A stretch of 64,000 bases of DNA from CAVRXQ01 sp963838845 (GCA_963838845.1 CAWISR010000002.1:248001-312000); one strand, 5' to 3'. Shown: positions 8,586-16,875, counted from the stretch's first letter. The notes: generated by a model from the sequence alone, not told the origin. A program made the numbers and translations.

Positions 8586-9434
8586 TCAGACCGTCGTGAC
8601 ACCCCTTGTATCAGAGCGAAGAACGAGTGCACGCCCCGGGATATTCGATTCGTCCATTGCTCGTTTGCCGGCGGATGCGACGTGCTCCGCGATCTCCTCG
8701 TCGGTGCAAATCGCGAGGAGGCTCGGGCCCGCGCCGGACCAGCATGAAACGGACGCCCCGGCATTCCGCATCGTGGCTAGCAGCGTTTCGGCCGCAGGGA
8801 ACAGGGGAGCGCGCGCGTCCTGGTGCAGGCGGTCGTCGCCAGCGAAGGGTTGCAGGCGGTCGCGATGCGCGAGCCCGGCGATCAAGATCCCCATGCGGCC
8901 GAGGTTCGTGACCGCGTCGTCGAAGGCAACCTCACGCGGCAGCACGGCCCGTGCCTCCTCAGTGCGCAACTCTTGGTCTGGGATGAGCAGCGCGAAGACG
9001 AAATCCGGATCGAGCGGTAGCCGCTCCGCGTACGCCCGACCGTCGACCGTCGTCGCGGCGACAAAGCCGCCGAACGCCGATGCGGCAGCGTTCTCCGCGT
9101 GTCCGTCGAATCTCGCCGCCACGGAGAACGGATCAGTGCTCCCGCAGGCCGCAGCGGTCGCCGCCGCGAGTGCCGCCGACGAGCCGAGACCGCGTCCGAC
9201 GGGGATTTCGGACCGAACGGTGATCGATGTCCGGTCGTGGCCGAGCACGTCGAAAGCGACACGCGCGGCGAGGTGAGACCGATCAGTGGGAAGTTCCGAG
9301 CCTTCACCGAGACTCGACAGCTCGAACTCCTCAGCGCTTTCCACGTTCACTTCGATGTACAGAGCGAGCGCGATGGCGAGGACGTCGAAACCCGGTCCGA
9401 GGTTGGCGGTCGACGCGGGACAGCGTGCGCGCAT
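8586..9434 (-). CDS. thrB: homoserine kinase
   Basis: From ATG 9434 this is a 282-residue GHMP kinase. MRARCPASTANLGPGFDVLAIAL is the family N-terminus (substrate loop), EIPVGRGLGSSAALAAA near residue 80 is the ATP-binding motif 2, and GASVSCWSGAGPSLLAI near residue 230 is the glycine-rich motif 3. ThrB phosphorylates L-homoserine on the way to threonine in the cytosol. The open frame extends 76 codons upstream, but that part overlaps the promoter side and is not conserved. It is divergent from thrC, with 205 bases between the starts; actinobacteria more often carry thrC-thrB in one operon. Confidence 0.92.
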   Translation of the reverse strand: MRARCPASTANLGPGFDVLAIALALYIEVNVESAEEFELSSLGEGSELPTDRSHLAARVAFDVLGHDRTSITVRSEIPVGRGLGSSAALAAATAAACGSTDPFSVAARFDGHAENAAASAFGGFVAATTVDGRAYAERLPLDPDFVFALLIPDQELRTEEARAVLPREVAFDDAVTNLGRMGILIAGLAHRDRLQPFAGDDRLHQDARAPLFPAAETLLATMRNAGASVSCWSGAGPSLLAICTDEEIAEHVASAGKRAMDESNIPGRALVLRSDTRGVTTV

Positions 9435-9568
9435 GTGGTCGATCACCTGCGCGAGAAAGCAAAAGAGATCCGGCGATTCCCCTCCGACATTCGGTGAGAC
9501 TACCAACGGCGATCGCGTATGAGGTGAGAACGCTCGTCGTAGAGGCGATCGTGCGGCGTTGGCACGCG

Positions 9569-9586
9569 CGAGTGATATGACACTCG
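9569..9586. promoter_or_regulatory. inverted repeat in the thrB-thrC intergenic region
   Basis: CGAGTG (9569-9574), ATATGA spacer, CACTCG (9581-9586) is a perfect 6-bp inverted repeat about 54 bases upstream of thrC ATG, between the divergent starts. It could be an operator or a 5-prime hairpin of the thrC message. No regulator is identified and no riboswitch was recognised. Confidence 0.3.
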
Positions 9587-9639
9587 TGTGCTGCGGGAGG
9601 AAGGACCACATCGTGCCCGGTTGTTCCCGGGTCACCGCG

Positions 9640-10680
9640 ATGACTGAACCAGCTGGAATCATCGGGCGCTACGCGCAGTACCTCCCGATCTCTCCGGCGA
9701 CGCCGGTGGTCTCGCTTTGCGAGGGGGGGACGCCACTGCTATCGGCCCCGCGCGTCTCAGATCGGGTCGGGGCTGAGGTGTACCTCAAGATCGAAGGAGC
9801 AAACCCAACCGGATCGTTCAAAGATCGCGGCATGACGGTCGCGGTTTCAAAGGCCGTCGAGGAGGGCGCGGAAGCCATCGTCTGCGCTTCAACCGGGAAT
9901 ACGTCCGCTTCGGCCGCCGCGTACGCCGCTCGGGCCGGAATCCGCTGTCTCGTGCTCATCCCAGAAGGCAACGTCGCGCTCGGCAAGCTCGCGCAGGCGC
10001 TTTTCTGCGGCGCGCAGGTCCTGCAGGTGCGCGACAACTTCGACCGCGCCCTCGAGATCGTTCGACGTCTGCCCGATCACCATCCCGTCTCCATCGTGAA
10101 TTCGATCAATCCACACCGCATCGAGGGTCAGAAGACTGGCGCGTTCGAGGTCGTCGACGTGCTGGGGGACGCACCCGATCTCCTCTGCATCCCGGTCGGC
10201 AACGCCGGAAACATCACCGCCTACTGGCGCGGGTTCCGTGAATACGCCGCCGCGGGGCGTGCCGCCACGCTGCCGCGCCTGCTCGGCGCGCAAGCCGCAG
10301 GTGCCGCCCCAATCGTGCTCGGCCATCCGGTGGCGAATCCCCAAACCGTGGCGACCGCGATCCGAATCGGCAATCCCGCATCGTGGTCGGCAGCGGCCGA
10401 GGCCGTCGTGGAGTCGGGAGGCAACGTCATTGCGGTGACCGACGACGAGATCCTCACGGCACAGGGATTCCTCGCGCGCGAAGAAGGGGTGTTCTGCGAA
10501 GCGGCGTCCGCCGCCGCAGTGGCCGGACTCTTCAAACAAGGGGCCGTTCGTGGGGCGCGCGTCGTGTGCGTCCTCACGGGGCATGGCTTGAAAGACCCCG
10601 ACCTCGCCGTGAGCCAGGTCGGGTTGCCCGCGGTCGTCGATGCCACCGAGGAGGCGGTGCTCAGCGCGATCGAGTTCTGA
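9640..10680 (+). CDS. thrC: threonine synthase
   Basis: From ATG 9640 this is a 346-residue PLP enzyme of fold type II that converts O-phosphohomoserine to threonine. ANPTGSFKDRGM near residue 55 carries the Schiff-base lysine, STGNTSASAAAYAARAG the phosphate-side loop, and PVGNAGNITAYWRGF the glycine loop for the cofactor phosphate. The length matches bacterial class II threonine synthases. The frame reaches back to 9559, but the conserved GRYAQYLP opening starts at ATG 9640. It is divergent from thrB. Confidence 0.93.
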   Translation: MTEPAGIIGRYAQYLPISPATPVVSLCEGGTPLLSAPRVSDRVGAEVYLKIEGANPTGSFKDRGMTVAVSKAVEEGAEAIVCASTGNTSASAAAYAARAGIRCLVLIPEGNVALGKLAQALFCGAQVLQVRDNFDRALEIVRRLPDHHPVSIVNSINPHRIEGQKTGAFEVVDVLGDAPDLLCIPVGNAGNITAYWRGFREYAAAGRAATLPRLLGAQAAGAAPIVLGHPVANPQTVATAIRIGNPASWSAAAEAVVESGGNVIAVTDDEILTAQGFLAREEGVFCEAASAAAVAGLFKQGAVRGARVVCVLTGHGLKDPDLAVSQVGLPAVVDATEEAVLSAIEF

Positions 10681-10757
10681 CCTCGACGTCGATCCCTCAA
10701 GGGTCGTCCCGGCCTGGTCAGGAACCCGGCGGTCATCGTTCCGAGGAGATTTCCAGA

Positions 10758-10781
10758 GGAACCGATGCAATCATTTCGGTC
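10758..10781 (+). promoter_or_regulatory. candidate ECF-type promoter of the sigma/anti-sigma operon
   Basis: GGAAC at 10758-10762 and GTC at 10779-10781, 16 bases apart, fit the typical -35 GGAAC / -10 (C)GTC layout of ECF sigma promoters. The site lies 55 bases before the sigma factor ATG, which suggests self-activation. It was found by eye and has not been tested against random expectation. Confidence 0.4.
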
Positions 10782-10835
10782 ATCCGGGCGTCCTTCAGAT
10801 GGTGGACCTGGGTCAGATCCCGAGAAGCGAGGCAA

Positions 10836-11360
10836 ATGGGAGAGCGACAGCGGTCGTTCCTCGACGCGACACTGCCGCACCTCGACGCGATCTACCGCCT
10901 CGCGCGCCGATTCACGCGAGATCGGGAGTCGGCCGAGGACCTCGTGCAGGAGACGTACCTCCGTGCCTTCGCGCACTACGAGGAGGGCTCGATCGAGAAC
11001 GCGAAGGCGTGGCTGACCACGATCTGCCTCAACCTCGCGCGAAGCGAGGCTCGGCTAAAGGCTCGCCGACCAGCCGAGATATCCGTCGACCACGTCGAGC
11101 ACGAACGAACCTCGGGCCAGGACGTCTTCGACCAAGCACACACGGCGCTCACGAGAGGCGAGATCGAGGCGGCGCTGAACGAGCTGCCGCCCGAACAGAA
11201 GTTGGCGATCGTGCTGATGGATCTCGTCGGGCACTCGGCGTCGGAAGTCGCCGCAATCCTTGCCTGCCCTCGGGGAACCGTTCTCGCCCGCGTCCACCGC
11301 GGACGTCGGCGGCTAGCGGTCTTGCTGGCGCGGCGGGGCATCGGCCGTGACGTGCTCTGA
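10836..11360 (+). CDS. RNA polymerase ECF sigma factor
   Basis: From ATG 10836 this is a 174-residue group 4 sigma factor. Region 2 (about residues 10-70) includes YRLARRFTRDRESAEDLVQETYLRAF, the polymerase and -10 binding helices. Region 4 (about residues 110-165) has LNELPPEQKLAIVLMDLVGHSASEVAAILACPRGTVLARVHRGRRRL, the -35 recognising helix-turn-helix. There is no extra C-terminal domain. Its 3-prime end overlaps the anti-sigma gene by 14 bases, which indicates coupled translation and a sigma/anti-sigma pair. Confidence 0.9.
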   Translation: MGERQRSFLDATLPHLDAIYRLARRFTRDRESAEDLVQETYLRAFAHYEEGSIENAKAWLTTICLNLARSEARLKARRPAEISVDHVEHERTSGQDVFDQAHTALTRGEIEAALNELPPEQKLAIVLMDLVGHSASEVAAILACPRGTVLARVHRGRRRLAVLLARRGIGRDVL

Positions 11361-12081
11361 GGATCGGCTCGTCGCCTTCTTGGCGGGCGAGCTCTCGGAG
11401 AGCGAGGCACGCGAGTGCGACGAACATCTCTTGGGATGTGAAGCGTGTTGGCGATCTGTGCAGGATGACCGGGCGGCTCGCCTCGCCGTGGCGCGGCTGC
11501 GCGAGCCGGCGCCTGCCGGGCTCTCCGATCGGATCGCACTGCTCATCGAAATGGCGCCGGACCCGTCCGTCGACACTGCCCGTCCCGGCGACGCGCCACC
11601 CCCGCGGGACGTTCACGGCGCGCGCGGCAGATCTTCAGGAGCGCTCCGACGTCGCTTGCTGCCAGCGGCGATCGGCGCGGTCGCTGCCGCCGGTTTGGCC
11701 GTTGGCCTTGTCGTATCGACCGGGTCGTCGCCTGGCATGCCGGCGCAAGTGGCCGCGGTCGCCGCGGTCGCCGAGCCGATGTCGTTTGCGTCCGCTGCGC
11801 CTGACCAGCGCCGCATCACGGTCGACGGCGAAACGATGCGCGTGCGGTTCTTCGTCGTCGATCACGTCGTCGTCACGGTGGCGACGGCGAGCACGCCGTT
11901 CCCGATGGTGTCGTCGTCCGATCTCGAGAGCGGCTCAACGTCGCGCAGCTGGCTCGCGACGGTGGATGGTCTCGGCGCGTTCTGTATGAATCGCGACCCC
12001 AGGGGCGAATCGATGCTTGTCGTCGCGAAGATGCCGGCCGCAGAGCTGCCGGCAGTCGCCGTCCGGCTGCACCTGATATGA
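11347..12081 (+). CDS. membrane anti-sigma factor with N-terminal zinc finger (ZAS/zf-HC2)
   Basis: This 244-residue protein starts at GTG 11347 inside the sigma gene. The cytosolic N-terminus has the HLLGCEAC arrangement (His27, Cys31, Cys34), that is the HxxxCxxC zinc anti-sigma motif that clamps an ECF sigma. One membrane helix lies at about residues 104-126, and a domain of about 115 residues follows outside the cell. That domain has no family I recognise and holds a single cysteine; it may sense the stress. The stop overlaps the molybdoenzyme start (ATGA), so sigma, anti-sigma and redox genes form one operon. Confidence 0.85.
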   Translation: MTCSEDRLVAFLAGELSESEARECDEHLLGCEACWRSVQDDRAARLAVARLREPAPAGLSDRIALLIEMAPDPSVDTARPGDAPPPRDVHGARGRSSGALRRRLLPAAIGAVAAAGLAVGLVVSTGSSPGMPAQVAAVAAVAEPMSFASAAPDQRRITVDGETMRVRFFVVDHVVVTVATASTPFPMVSSSDLESGSTSRSWLATVDGLGAFCMNRDPRGESMLVVAKMPAAELPAVAVRLHLI

Positions 12082-12914
12082 GCGCTCGAACCCCACGCAA
12101 TCACCCGGCTCGAGAGAGCGTCCCCGAGGGTCCGAATCGCGCCGTATCCGATGGTGCCGACGTGCCGACTGCAGTCACCGCCGCCGCGAGCTCATCCCCC
12201 GGCCAGCCCGCGGTCGGAAAACCGATCGGACGGCGGCTGTTCCTCGGGATCGTCGGGCTCGGCGGGCTCGGCGTTGTCTTCGGCAACACCCTGCAGCGGA
12301 TCGTCGGAGCCATCGTCGCCCCGTTTACCAACGCGAACGGTTCCGGCCTCGGCGCGCTGATCCCCGGCGCGAACCGCTTCCGGCTGTACACGGTGACCGG
12401 CTCCTTCCCGGACATCCCGAAGTCCCGCTACCGCCTGCGTGTCGAGGGCCTCGTCGAGCACCCCCTCGAGCTCTCCGTCGAGGATCTCCGCGCTTTGCCG
12501 CGCACCGAGCTCGTGCGCCCCTTCCAGTGCGTGACCGGTTGGCGCGTCCCCGACGTCCACTGGGCAGGGGTGCGTCTCGCCGACCTCATCGACCTCGCGA
12601 AGCCGCGCTCAGGTGCGCACGCCGTCGAGTTCACGTCGTACGACGGCATTTACACCGAGAGCCTCACCCTCGACCAAGCGCGTCGCACCGACGTGGTCGT
12701 CGCCTACGAGATGCTCGGCGGCCCGATCACTTCCGAGCACGGTGGGCCGGTGCGTCTCTACGTTGCGCCGATGTACGGCTACAAGTCCGCGAAGTGGCTG
12801 CAGTCGATCTCGCTCGTGCCGCTCGCGATCCCGGGATTCTGGGAGCAGCAGGGCTACGCGGTCAACGCCTGGGTCGGCCGTTCGAACGGACGCCACGATG
12901 CGCCGATCGCCTGA
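12078..12914 (+). CDS. Tat-exported molybdopterin-dependent oxidoreductase (sulfite-oxidase fold)
   Basis: This is a 278-residue protein. After a polar 50-residue tail comes GRRLFLGIVGLGGLGVV (Arg52-Arg53), a twin-arginine signal or anchor. The Moco domain includes VEGLVEHPLELSVEDLRALP, RPFQCVTGW (Cys151, the molybdenum ligand of this fold), GVRLADLI, EHGGPVRLYVAPMYGYKSAKWLQ and GFWEQQGY. The fold matches the catalytic subunit MsrP (YedY), which repairs oxidised methionine outside the cytoplasm, but also other sulfite-oxidase-like enzymes. It lies in the operon between the anti-sigma factor and a cytochrome b, its probable electron donor. The substrate is not determined. Confidence 0.88.
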   Translation: MSARTPRNHPARESVPEGPNRAVSDGADVPTAVTAAASSSPGQPAVGKPIGRRLFLGIVGLGGLGVVFGNTLQRIVGAIVAPFTNANGSGLGALIPGANRFRLYTVTGSFPDIPKSRYRLRVEGLVEHPLELSVEDLRALPRTELVRPFQCVTGWRVPDVHWAGVRLADLIDLAKPRSGAHAVEFTSYDGIYTESLTLDQARRTDVVVAYEMLGGPITSEHGGPVRLYVAPMYGYKSAKWLQSISLVPLAIPGFWEQQGYAVNAWVGRSNGRHDAPIA

Positions 12915-13626
12915 GGTGCGAGGCGACGGGGCAAAGGTCGTCCGCTTCGACCGAGTCGAGCGCGCCGCGCACTGGCTGACCGCCGCGCTCGTCCTCGTGC
13001 TCGTCGTGACGGGCGCGATCTTGTACATCCCCGCGTTCAGTGTGGCGGTCGGCCGCCGGCTGCTCATCGAGAACATTCACGTTTACGTCGGTGTCTGCGT
13101 GTTCGTCCCACTCCTGATCTCGCTCGCTGGACCGTGGGGTCGCGCGCTGCGCCGCGATCTCACTTCGATGAACCGTTTCACGAAGCGGGAGGTTGCGTGG
13201 CTGCGCAGCTTCGGTGGCCGCGGGCACGACTCGCTCGGCAAGTTCAATCCTGGACAGAAGCTCAACACCTACGCGGTCGGCGCGCTGCTGGTGATGTTGC
13301 TCTTCACCGGCATCATCCTGCGATGGGGGAACTTCGTCTCGGTGAGTTGGCGTACGAGCGCCACATTCGTCCACGACTGGTTCGCGATATTCCTCGCCGC
13401 TCTCATCGTCGGCCACATCCTGTTCGCACTGACGCACCCGGCCGCCCTCCGCTCGATGGTGACCGGTCGGGTCACGATGCGCTGGGTGAAGCGGCATGCG
13501 CCGGCGTGGGCCTTTGCCCGACAGGACGCGCCGGATCGGCTTGACGACGCCGGCCCACCCGCCCAGACACCCGTCACCACGGCTCGAGCGAGCGGTCGAC
13601 GACAAATGGGAGGACAACAGCGATGA
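12898..13626 (+). CDS. membrane cytochrome b/b6-domain protein (electron partner of the molybdoenzyme)
   Basis: From ATG 12898 (17-base overlap with the molybdoenzyme) this is a 242-residue protein with four membrane helices at about residues 22-44, 58-78, 124-144 and 155-176. Histidines suited to heme b ligation occur in ERAAHWLTAAL, ENIHVYVG, FVHDWFA and VGHILFALTHP, the pattern of the FdnI/HydC-type cytochrome b family. Its position suggests it passes quinol electrons to the exported Moco protein, as MsrQ does for MsrP, although MsrQ belongs to a different heme protein family. The tail (last 50 residues) is polar and cytosolic. Confidence 0.85.
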   Translation: MRRSPEVRGDGAKVVRFDRVERAAHWLTAALVLVLVVTGAILYIPAFSVAVGRRLLIENIHVYVGVCVFVPLLISLAGPWGRALRRDLTSMNRFTKREVAWLRSFGGRGHDSLGKFNPGQKLNTYAVGALLVMLLFTGIILRWGNFVSVSWRTSATFVHDWFAIFLAALIVGHILFALTHPAALRSMVTGRVTMRWVKRHAPAWAFARQDAPDRLDDAGPPAQTPVTTARASGRRQMGGQQR

Positions 13627-13964
13627 GGCACATCAGGATCACCCCTCTGCTCGTCGTCGCGGCGATCGGCGTCGGAGCCGGCGCAGCGAGCGTCGCGGCG
13701 GCGCCCGTCGGCGGGGCAGCGATTCACCGCTCGATGGCGCCCGTGACGAAGATGGGCAAGCTCGCGAAGATCGACTCGAAATCGACGCTCACTCTCGACG
13801 TCGGGGCGCATCACTACATCGTGAAGGTCGACGACATGACGCACATCAAGCTCGATCACAAAGACGTCGCGTTCTCGAAGCTGAAGGTCGGCGACACGCT
13901 TACGGTTCGCGGTCCCCTTGAGATGGGGACAATCGACGCGTCGAGCATCAGCGCGGGGATGTGA
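13623..13964 (+). CDS. small secreted single-unit DUF5666-like protein
   Basis: This 113-residue protein starts in an ATGA overlap with the cytochrome b gene. It has a signal peptide to about residue 33, then one beta unit: MGKLAKIDSKSTLTLDVGAHHYIVKVDDMTHIKL, LKVGDTLTVRG, MGTIDASSISA. The unit resembles each of the four repeats of the protein at 7235-8374. Being the last cistron of the sigma-controlled operon, it may bind a ligand or metal outside the cell, but no role is known. Confidence 0.7.
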   Translation: MRHIRITPLLVVAAIGVGAGAASVAAAPVGGAAIHRSMAPVTKMGKLAKIDSKSTLTLDVGAHHYIVKVDDMTHIKLDHKDVAFSKLKVGDTLTVRGPLEMGTIDASSISAGM

Positions 13965-14134
13965 TCTTCGTCGAGCTTTTCCGCTGACGCGGCGAAGTCG
14001 CGACGCGAACCGGCGCGGGCGTCAGGCGTGTGCGTCCGATCAGCGTCTGACGTGATCACCTTTGCGCCCGCACGTGCGGGACGACGCTTCGCCCTCTACA
14101 TTCATGCGAAGGTCGTCGAGATCGGACGGAGCGT

Positions 14135-14743
14135 ATGACGAGAATCACCCGCGGCTTCACGAGCCGCCGCGCCGACCGCGACCCGCGCCTCCCGCCGGGT
14201 CAGTACGACACCGGGGCGACGTGGCCGGTCCTCACCGCTGAGCCGACGCCGCACCTCGACCTTGCGACGTGGACGTTTTCCATCGAAGGGCTCGCGGAAC
14301 ACCCGACGAGTTGGACCTGGGACGAGATCCACGCGCTCCCAGGGTCCACCTTCGAGGGCGACATCCATTGCGTGACGACCTGGTCGAAGCTCGGCATGAG
14401 TTTTGCCGGGGTCTCCGTCGACACCCTGTTGGACGTTGCTGGACCAAGCACCGGTGCGACGCACGTGCTCGCGTTCTCACACAGCGGCTACACGACGAAT
14501 CTTCCCCTCGGTGATGTCATGGGCGGCCAAGCATGGGTCGTCTGGGAAGTGGATAGCGGGCCGCTGCCTACCGAACATGGCGGCCCGGCGCGGCTTTTGG
14601 TTCCGCACCTGTATTTCTGGAAGAGCGCGAAGTGGGTCGGCGGGCTGCGGCTCCTCGATCACGACGAGCCGGGATTCTGGGAGCAGAACGGCTATCACAA
14701 TCACGGAGATCCCTGGCTCGAACAGCGCTACTGGGGTGATTGA
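14135..14743 (+). CDS. cytoplasmic sulfite-oxidase-fold molybdopterin oxidoreductase
   Basis: This 202-residue protein has no signal peptide and only the core Moco domain: WTFSIEGLAEHPTSWTWDEIHALP, GDIHCVTTWSKLG (Cys79, the expected Mo ligand), GVSVDTLLD, TEHGGPARLLVPHLYFWKSAKWVGGLRLL and GFWEQNGYHNHGDPW. This short type is widespread in actinobacteria with unknown substrate. The next gene, overlapping by eight bases, is a flavin reductase that would supply electrons. It starts 170 bases after the sigma-controlled operon, whose Moco protein is its distant paralogue. Confidence 0.85.
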   Translation: MTRITRGFTSRRADRDPRLPPGQYDTGATWPVLTAEPTPHLDLATWTFSIEGLAEHPTSWTWDEIHALPGSTFEGDIHCVTTWSKLGMSFAGVSVDTLLDVAGPSTGATHVLAFSHSGYTTNLPLGDVMGGQAWVVWEVDSGPLPTEHGGPARLLVPHLYFWKSAKWVGGLRLLDHDEPGFWEQNGYHNHGDPWLEQRYWGD

Positions 14744-15461
14744 GAAGCCGTCATCGTTGCCTGCGCCGAGCGGTGGATGGCAATCGGCGACGGTTGCGAG
14801 CATCCATCCCGAGACGCCGACGGCGAAGACGTTCACGCTCCGTTTCGAGCGACCGACTCCGTATCTCGCAGGCCAGCACCTGATCGTTCGCCTCACCGCG
14901 CCCGACGGCTACACCGCGTCGCGTGCGTACTCGATCGCGTCCGCGCCCGACTCATCGAACGGTGCCGACGTCACGATCGAGCGTCTTCCGGGTGGTGAGG
15001 TGTCGATGTTTCTCCATGACGAAGTGGCCGTCGGCGACGTCGTCGATGTACGCGGACCGATCGGCGGGTGGTTCGTCTGGCGTGGAGATACACCCGCGTT
15101 GTTGATCGGCGGTGGTTCGGGGATCGTGCCGGTGATGGCAATGCTGCGACTCGCGCGCCGTCTTGAACACAGCCCGGCCGTGCACCTGCTCGTCTCGGTC
15201 CGCAGTCCAGACGACCTCTACTACAAGAACGAGCTTCGCGGGCCCGACGCCACGCTGATCTACACGAGGAAAAGCCCGCCGGACTCGCGTCGACCGACCG
15301 GTCGCATCAGCCGGGACGATGTGGCGCCGCTCGTCGATCCGCTCGCGACGACGTATCTCTGTGGATCATCGCCGTTCTGCGATGCCGCCACCGAGATCAT
15401 CATCGACTGCGGGATCGGATCGGAGCAGATCCGTATCGAGCGATTCGGTCCGAGCGGCTGA
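14736..15461 (+). CDS. ferredoxin-NADP-reductase-like FAD/NAD(P)-binding oxidoreductase
   Basis: From GTG 14736 this is a 241-residue FNR-fold protein. RAYSIASAP near residue 66 is the FAD-binding RxYS motif, VGDVVDVRGPIGGWF the following loop, LLIGGGSGIVPVMAMLR the NAD(P)-binding glycine loop, and YLCGSSPFCDAATEIII the C-terminal nucleotide contact. No [2Fe-2S] domain is attached, so electrons probably go straight to the Moco protein encoded just upstream. Right at the stop lies the palindrome GACGCTTAAGCGTC (15460-15473). Confidence 0.85.
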   Translation: MIEKPSSLPAPSGGWQSATVASIHPETPTAKTFTLRFERPTPYLAGQHLIVRLTAPDGYTASRAYSIASAPDSSNGADVTIERLPGGEVSMFLHDEVAVGDVVDVRGPIGGWFVWRGDTPALLIGGGSGIVPVMAMLRLARRLEHSPAVHLLVSVRSPDDLYYKNELRGPDATLIYTRKSPPDSRRPTGRISRDDVAPLVDPLATTYLCGSSPFCDAATEIIIDCGIGSEQIRIERFGPSG

Positions 15462-15588
15462 CGCTTAAGCGTCGCGGCTCGGGCGCGAAGTCACCGCGGC
15501 CCGTTCCTCTTTGGGTTTGGCGTCCGCGAGGCCCGGCCTCGGCCGCTCGGACAATGCCGGGACATGGACCGCGGCGGCGGTCACGGAA

Positions 15589-15969
15589 TCATCCGTCGTT
15601 GTGCGGATTGAGGCGATGGCGCATCTGCTCGAGGGCTTGCAAGCGATGGTTCATCTTCTCGGGCGCAGCGGAATCGCGCGTTCGGATGCGACTCTCGAGC
15701 GACGAAAGACGCTCGAGTTCCTGTCGGATCAGTTCGGGCTTGTCGGATTCGGCGCTCGAGTTCAGCGCCCGGTGGAACGCCTCGAACGCGTCCTTCGACC
15801 GTTTGAGGCCGAGACGCGAAGCGATCGCCGCGAAGGTCAGCCCGGTTGAGCGAAGCGCCAGCGCGTCCTCGTCGCTGTGACGTTTCGGCGGTCGAGGCGA
15901 AGCTGGTCGCTCGCTCGATCGACCGTCGTGAGAGCCTCGGCGGAAGTCGGGCCTTCCGCTCCTAGGCAG
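15589..15969 (-). CDS. small helical protein downstream of the cold-shock gene, no standard start codon
   Basis: This open frame runs from an upstream stop inside the cold-shock gene to TGA 15591-15589. Its product contains HSDEDALALRSTGLTFAAIASRLGL, SKDAFEAFHRALN, a charged helix and EKMNHRLQALEQMRHRL, like a small actinobacterial family I recall with a helix-turn-helix-like first half. No ATG, GTG or TTG occurs before the conserved part; the best candidate is CTG 15969, overlapping the cold-shock stop, with AGGCGAG upstream. It may use CTG, be coupled to the cold-shock gene, or have lost its start. Coordinates assume CTG. Confidence 0.5.
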   Translation of the reverse strand: MPRSGRPDFRRGSHDGRSSERPASPRPPKRHSDEDALALRSTGLTFAAIASRLGLKRSKDAFEAFHRALNSSAESDKPELIRQELERLSSLESRIRTRDSAAPEKMNHRLQALEQMRHRLNPHNDG

Positions 15970-16165
15970 GACGAACTGCTCTCGCCTGGAGTCCCTTGGG
16001 TCCCTCGGCGGTCTCGAACTGCACGTGCTGACCCTCCTCGAGGCTGCGATACCCCGTGCCCTCGATCGAGGAGTGATGGACGAAAACGTCCGGCCCCCCG
16101 TCGTCTTGGGCGATGAACCCGAAACCTTTGTCCGAGTTGAACCACTTCACCGTGCCTGTAGCCAC
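15962..16165 (-). CDS. cold-shock domain protein (CspA family)
   Basis: From GTG 16165, with AAAGGAAG seven or so bases upstream, this is a 67-residue single OB-fold protein. GTVKWFNSDKGFGFI and DVFVHHSSI are the RNP1 and RNP2 nucleic-acid-binding motifs, and the protein ends KGLQARAVRPA. Such proteins melt RNA structure in the cytosol. No long 5-prime leader signal could be recognised. The 296-base gap 16166-16461 between this gene and the divergent ACT-domain gene holds no gene I can support. Confidence 0.95.
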   Translation of the reverse strand: MATGTVKWFNSDKGFGFIAQDDGGPDVFVHHSSIEGTGYRSLEEGQHVQFETAEGPKGLQARAVRPA

Positions 16166-16461
16166 TGGGCTTCCTTTCGTGCGCAAAGGGTTTCGCCGAA
16201 GGACCAAGTGGACGACGGCAAAGAATCGGCGTGCGCTGGACGCCGACCTACGTAATCGACGCTACCCGAATTCTCGAGTCCCGGTTCCCTGCACGAGTCT
16301 GCAGAGGACTCCATGGCGAGCGCCAGGGGCGAACGACATGTTCAAACGTGTCGACAAACAGGCCGAGCTTCGTTGTCGACGCCGGGGCCATCGGACTGCG
16401 GTCCTTGGTGGCGAGGCGTAGGGTTCGCGCAAGGCCACCTGATCGAAAAGGAGGTACGACC

Positions 16462-16875
16462 ATGGCGGACTCGGTGCGACGCGTCGAGTACTACTACGTG
16501 ACCCTCCCCGACTTGCCGGGTGAGGGCGAACGGGTCTTTTCCATGCTGCGGGAGGGGAACGTCAACCTTCTTGCCGTCCTCGGATTTCCCGCCTCCGGGG
16601 GTCGGACGCAAATCGATCTCGTCCCGGAGGATCCGGCCGCTTTGCGTGACGCAGCAGAAGAATCCGGCCTCACACTCAGCGACGCGAAGCACGCCTTCCT
16701 CATTCAGGGCGACGATCGGATCGGGGCTGTGGAGGGCACGCTCTCGAAGCTCGCCACGGCGGGAGTGAACGTCACCGCTGACGCAGCCGTTTGTGACGGG
16801 TCGGGGCATTTCGGAATGATCGTGTGGGTCGGTGCGGCGGACTACGAACGAGCGGCAGGTGCGCTCGGAGTCTGA
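16462..16875 (+). CDS. ACT-domain-like small protein
   Basis: From ATG 16462, preceded by a perfect AAGGAGGT at 16448-16455, this is a 137-residue protein. Two beta-alpha-beta halves are visible: VEYYYVTLPDLPGEGERVFSMLREGNVNLLAVLGFPASGGRTQIDLVPEDP and KHAFLIQGDDRIGAVEGTLSKLATAGVNVTADAAVCDGSGHFGMIVWV. The GE(G/A) turn followed by an N(V/I)N.LA strand is typical of ligand-binding ACT repeats. The ligand and partner are unknown. It may be expressed together with the small gene at 16940. Confidence 0.7.
   Translation: MADSVRRVEYYYVTLPDLPGEGERVFSMLREGNVNLLAVLGFPASGGRTQIDLVPEDPAALRDAAEESGLTLSDAKHAFLIQGDDRIGAVEGTLSKLATAGVNVTADAAVCDGSGHFGMIVWVGAADYERAAGALGV

Noticed and set aside
15460..15473. GACGCTTAAGCGTC palindrome as terminator
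   Set aside because: It overlaps the stop codon and has no loop or T-tract; more likely chance or a protein site.
15511..15849. Plus-strand ORF opposite the cold-shock-downstream ORF
   Set aside because: The minus-strand frame gives a family-like helical protein; the plus frame looks like its shadow.
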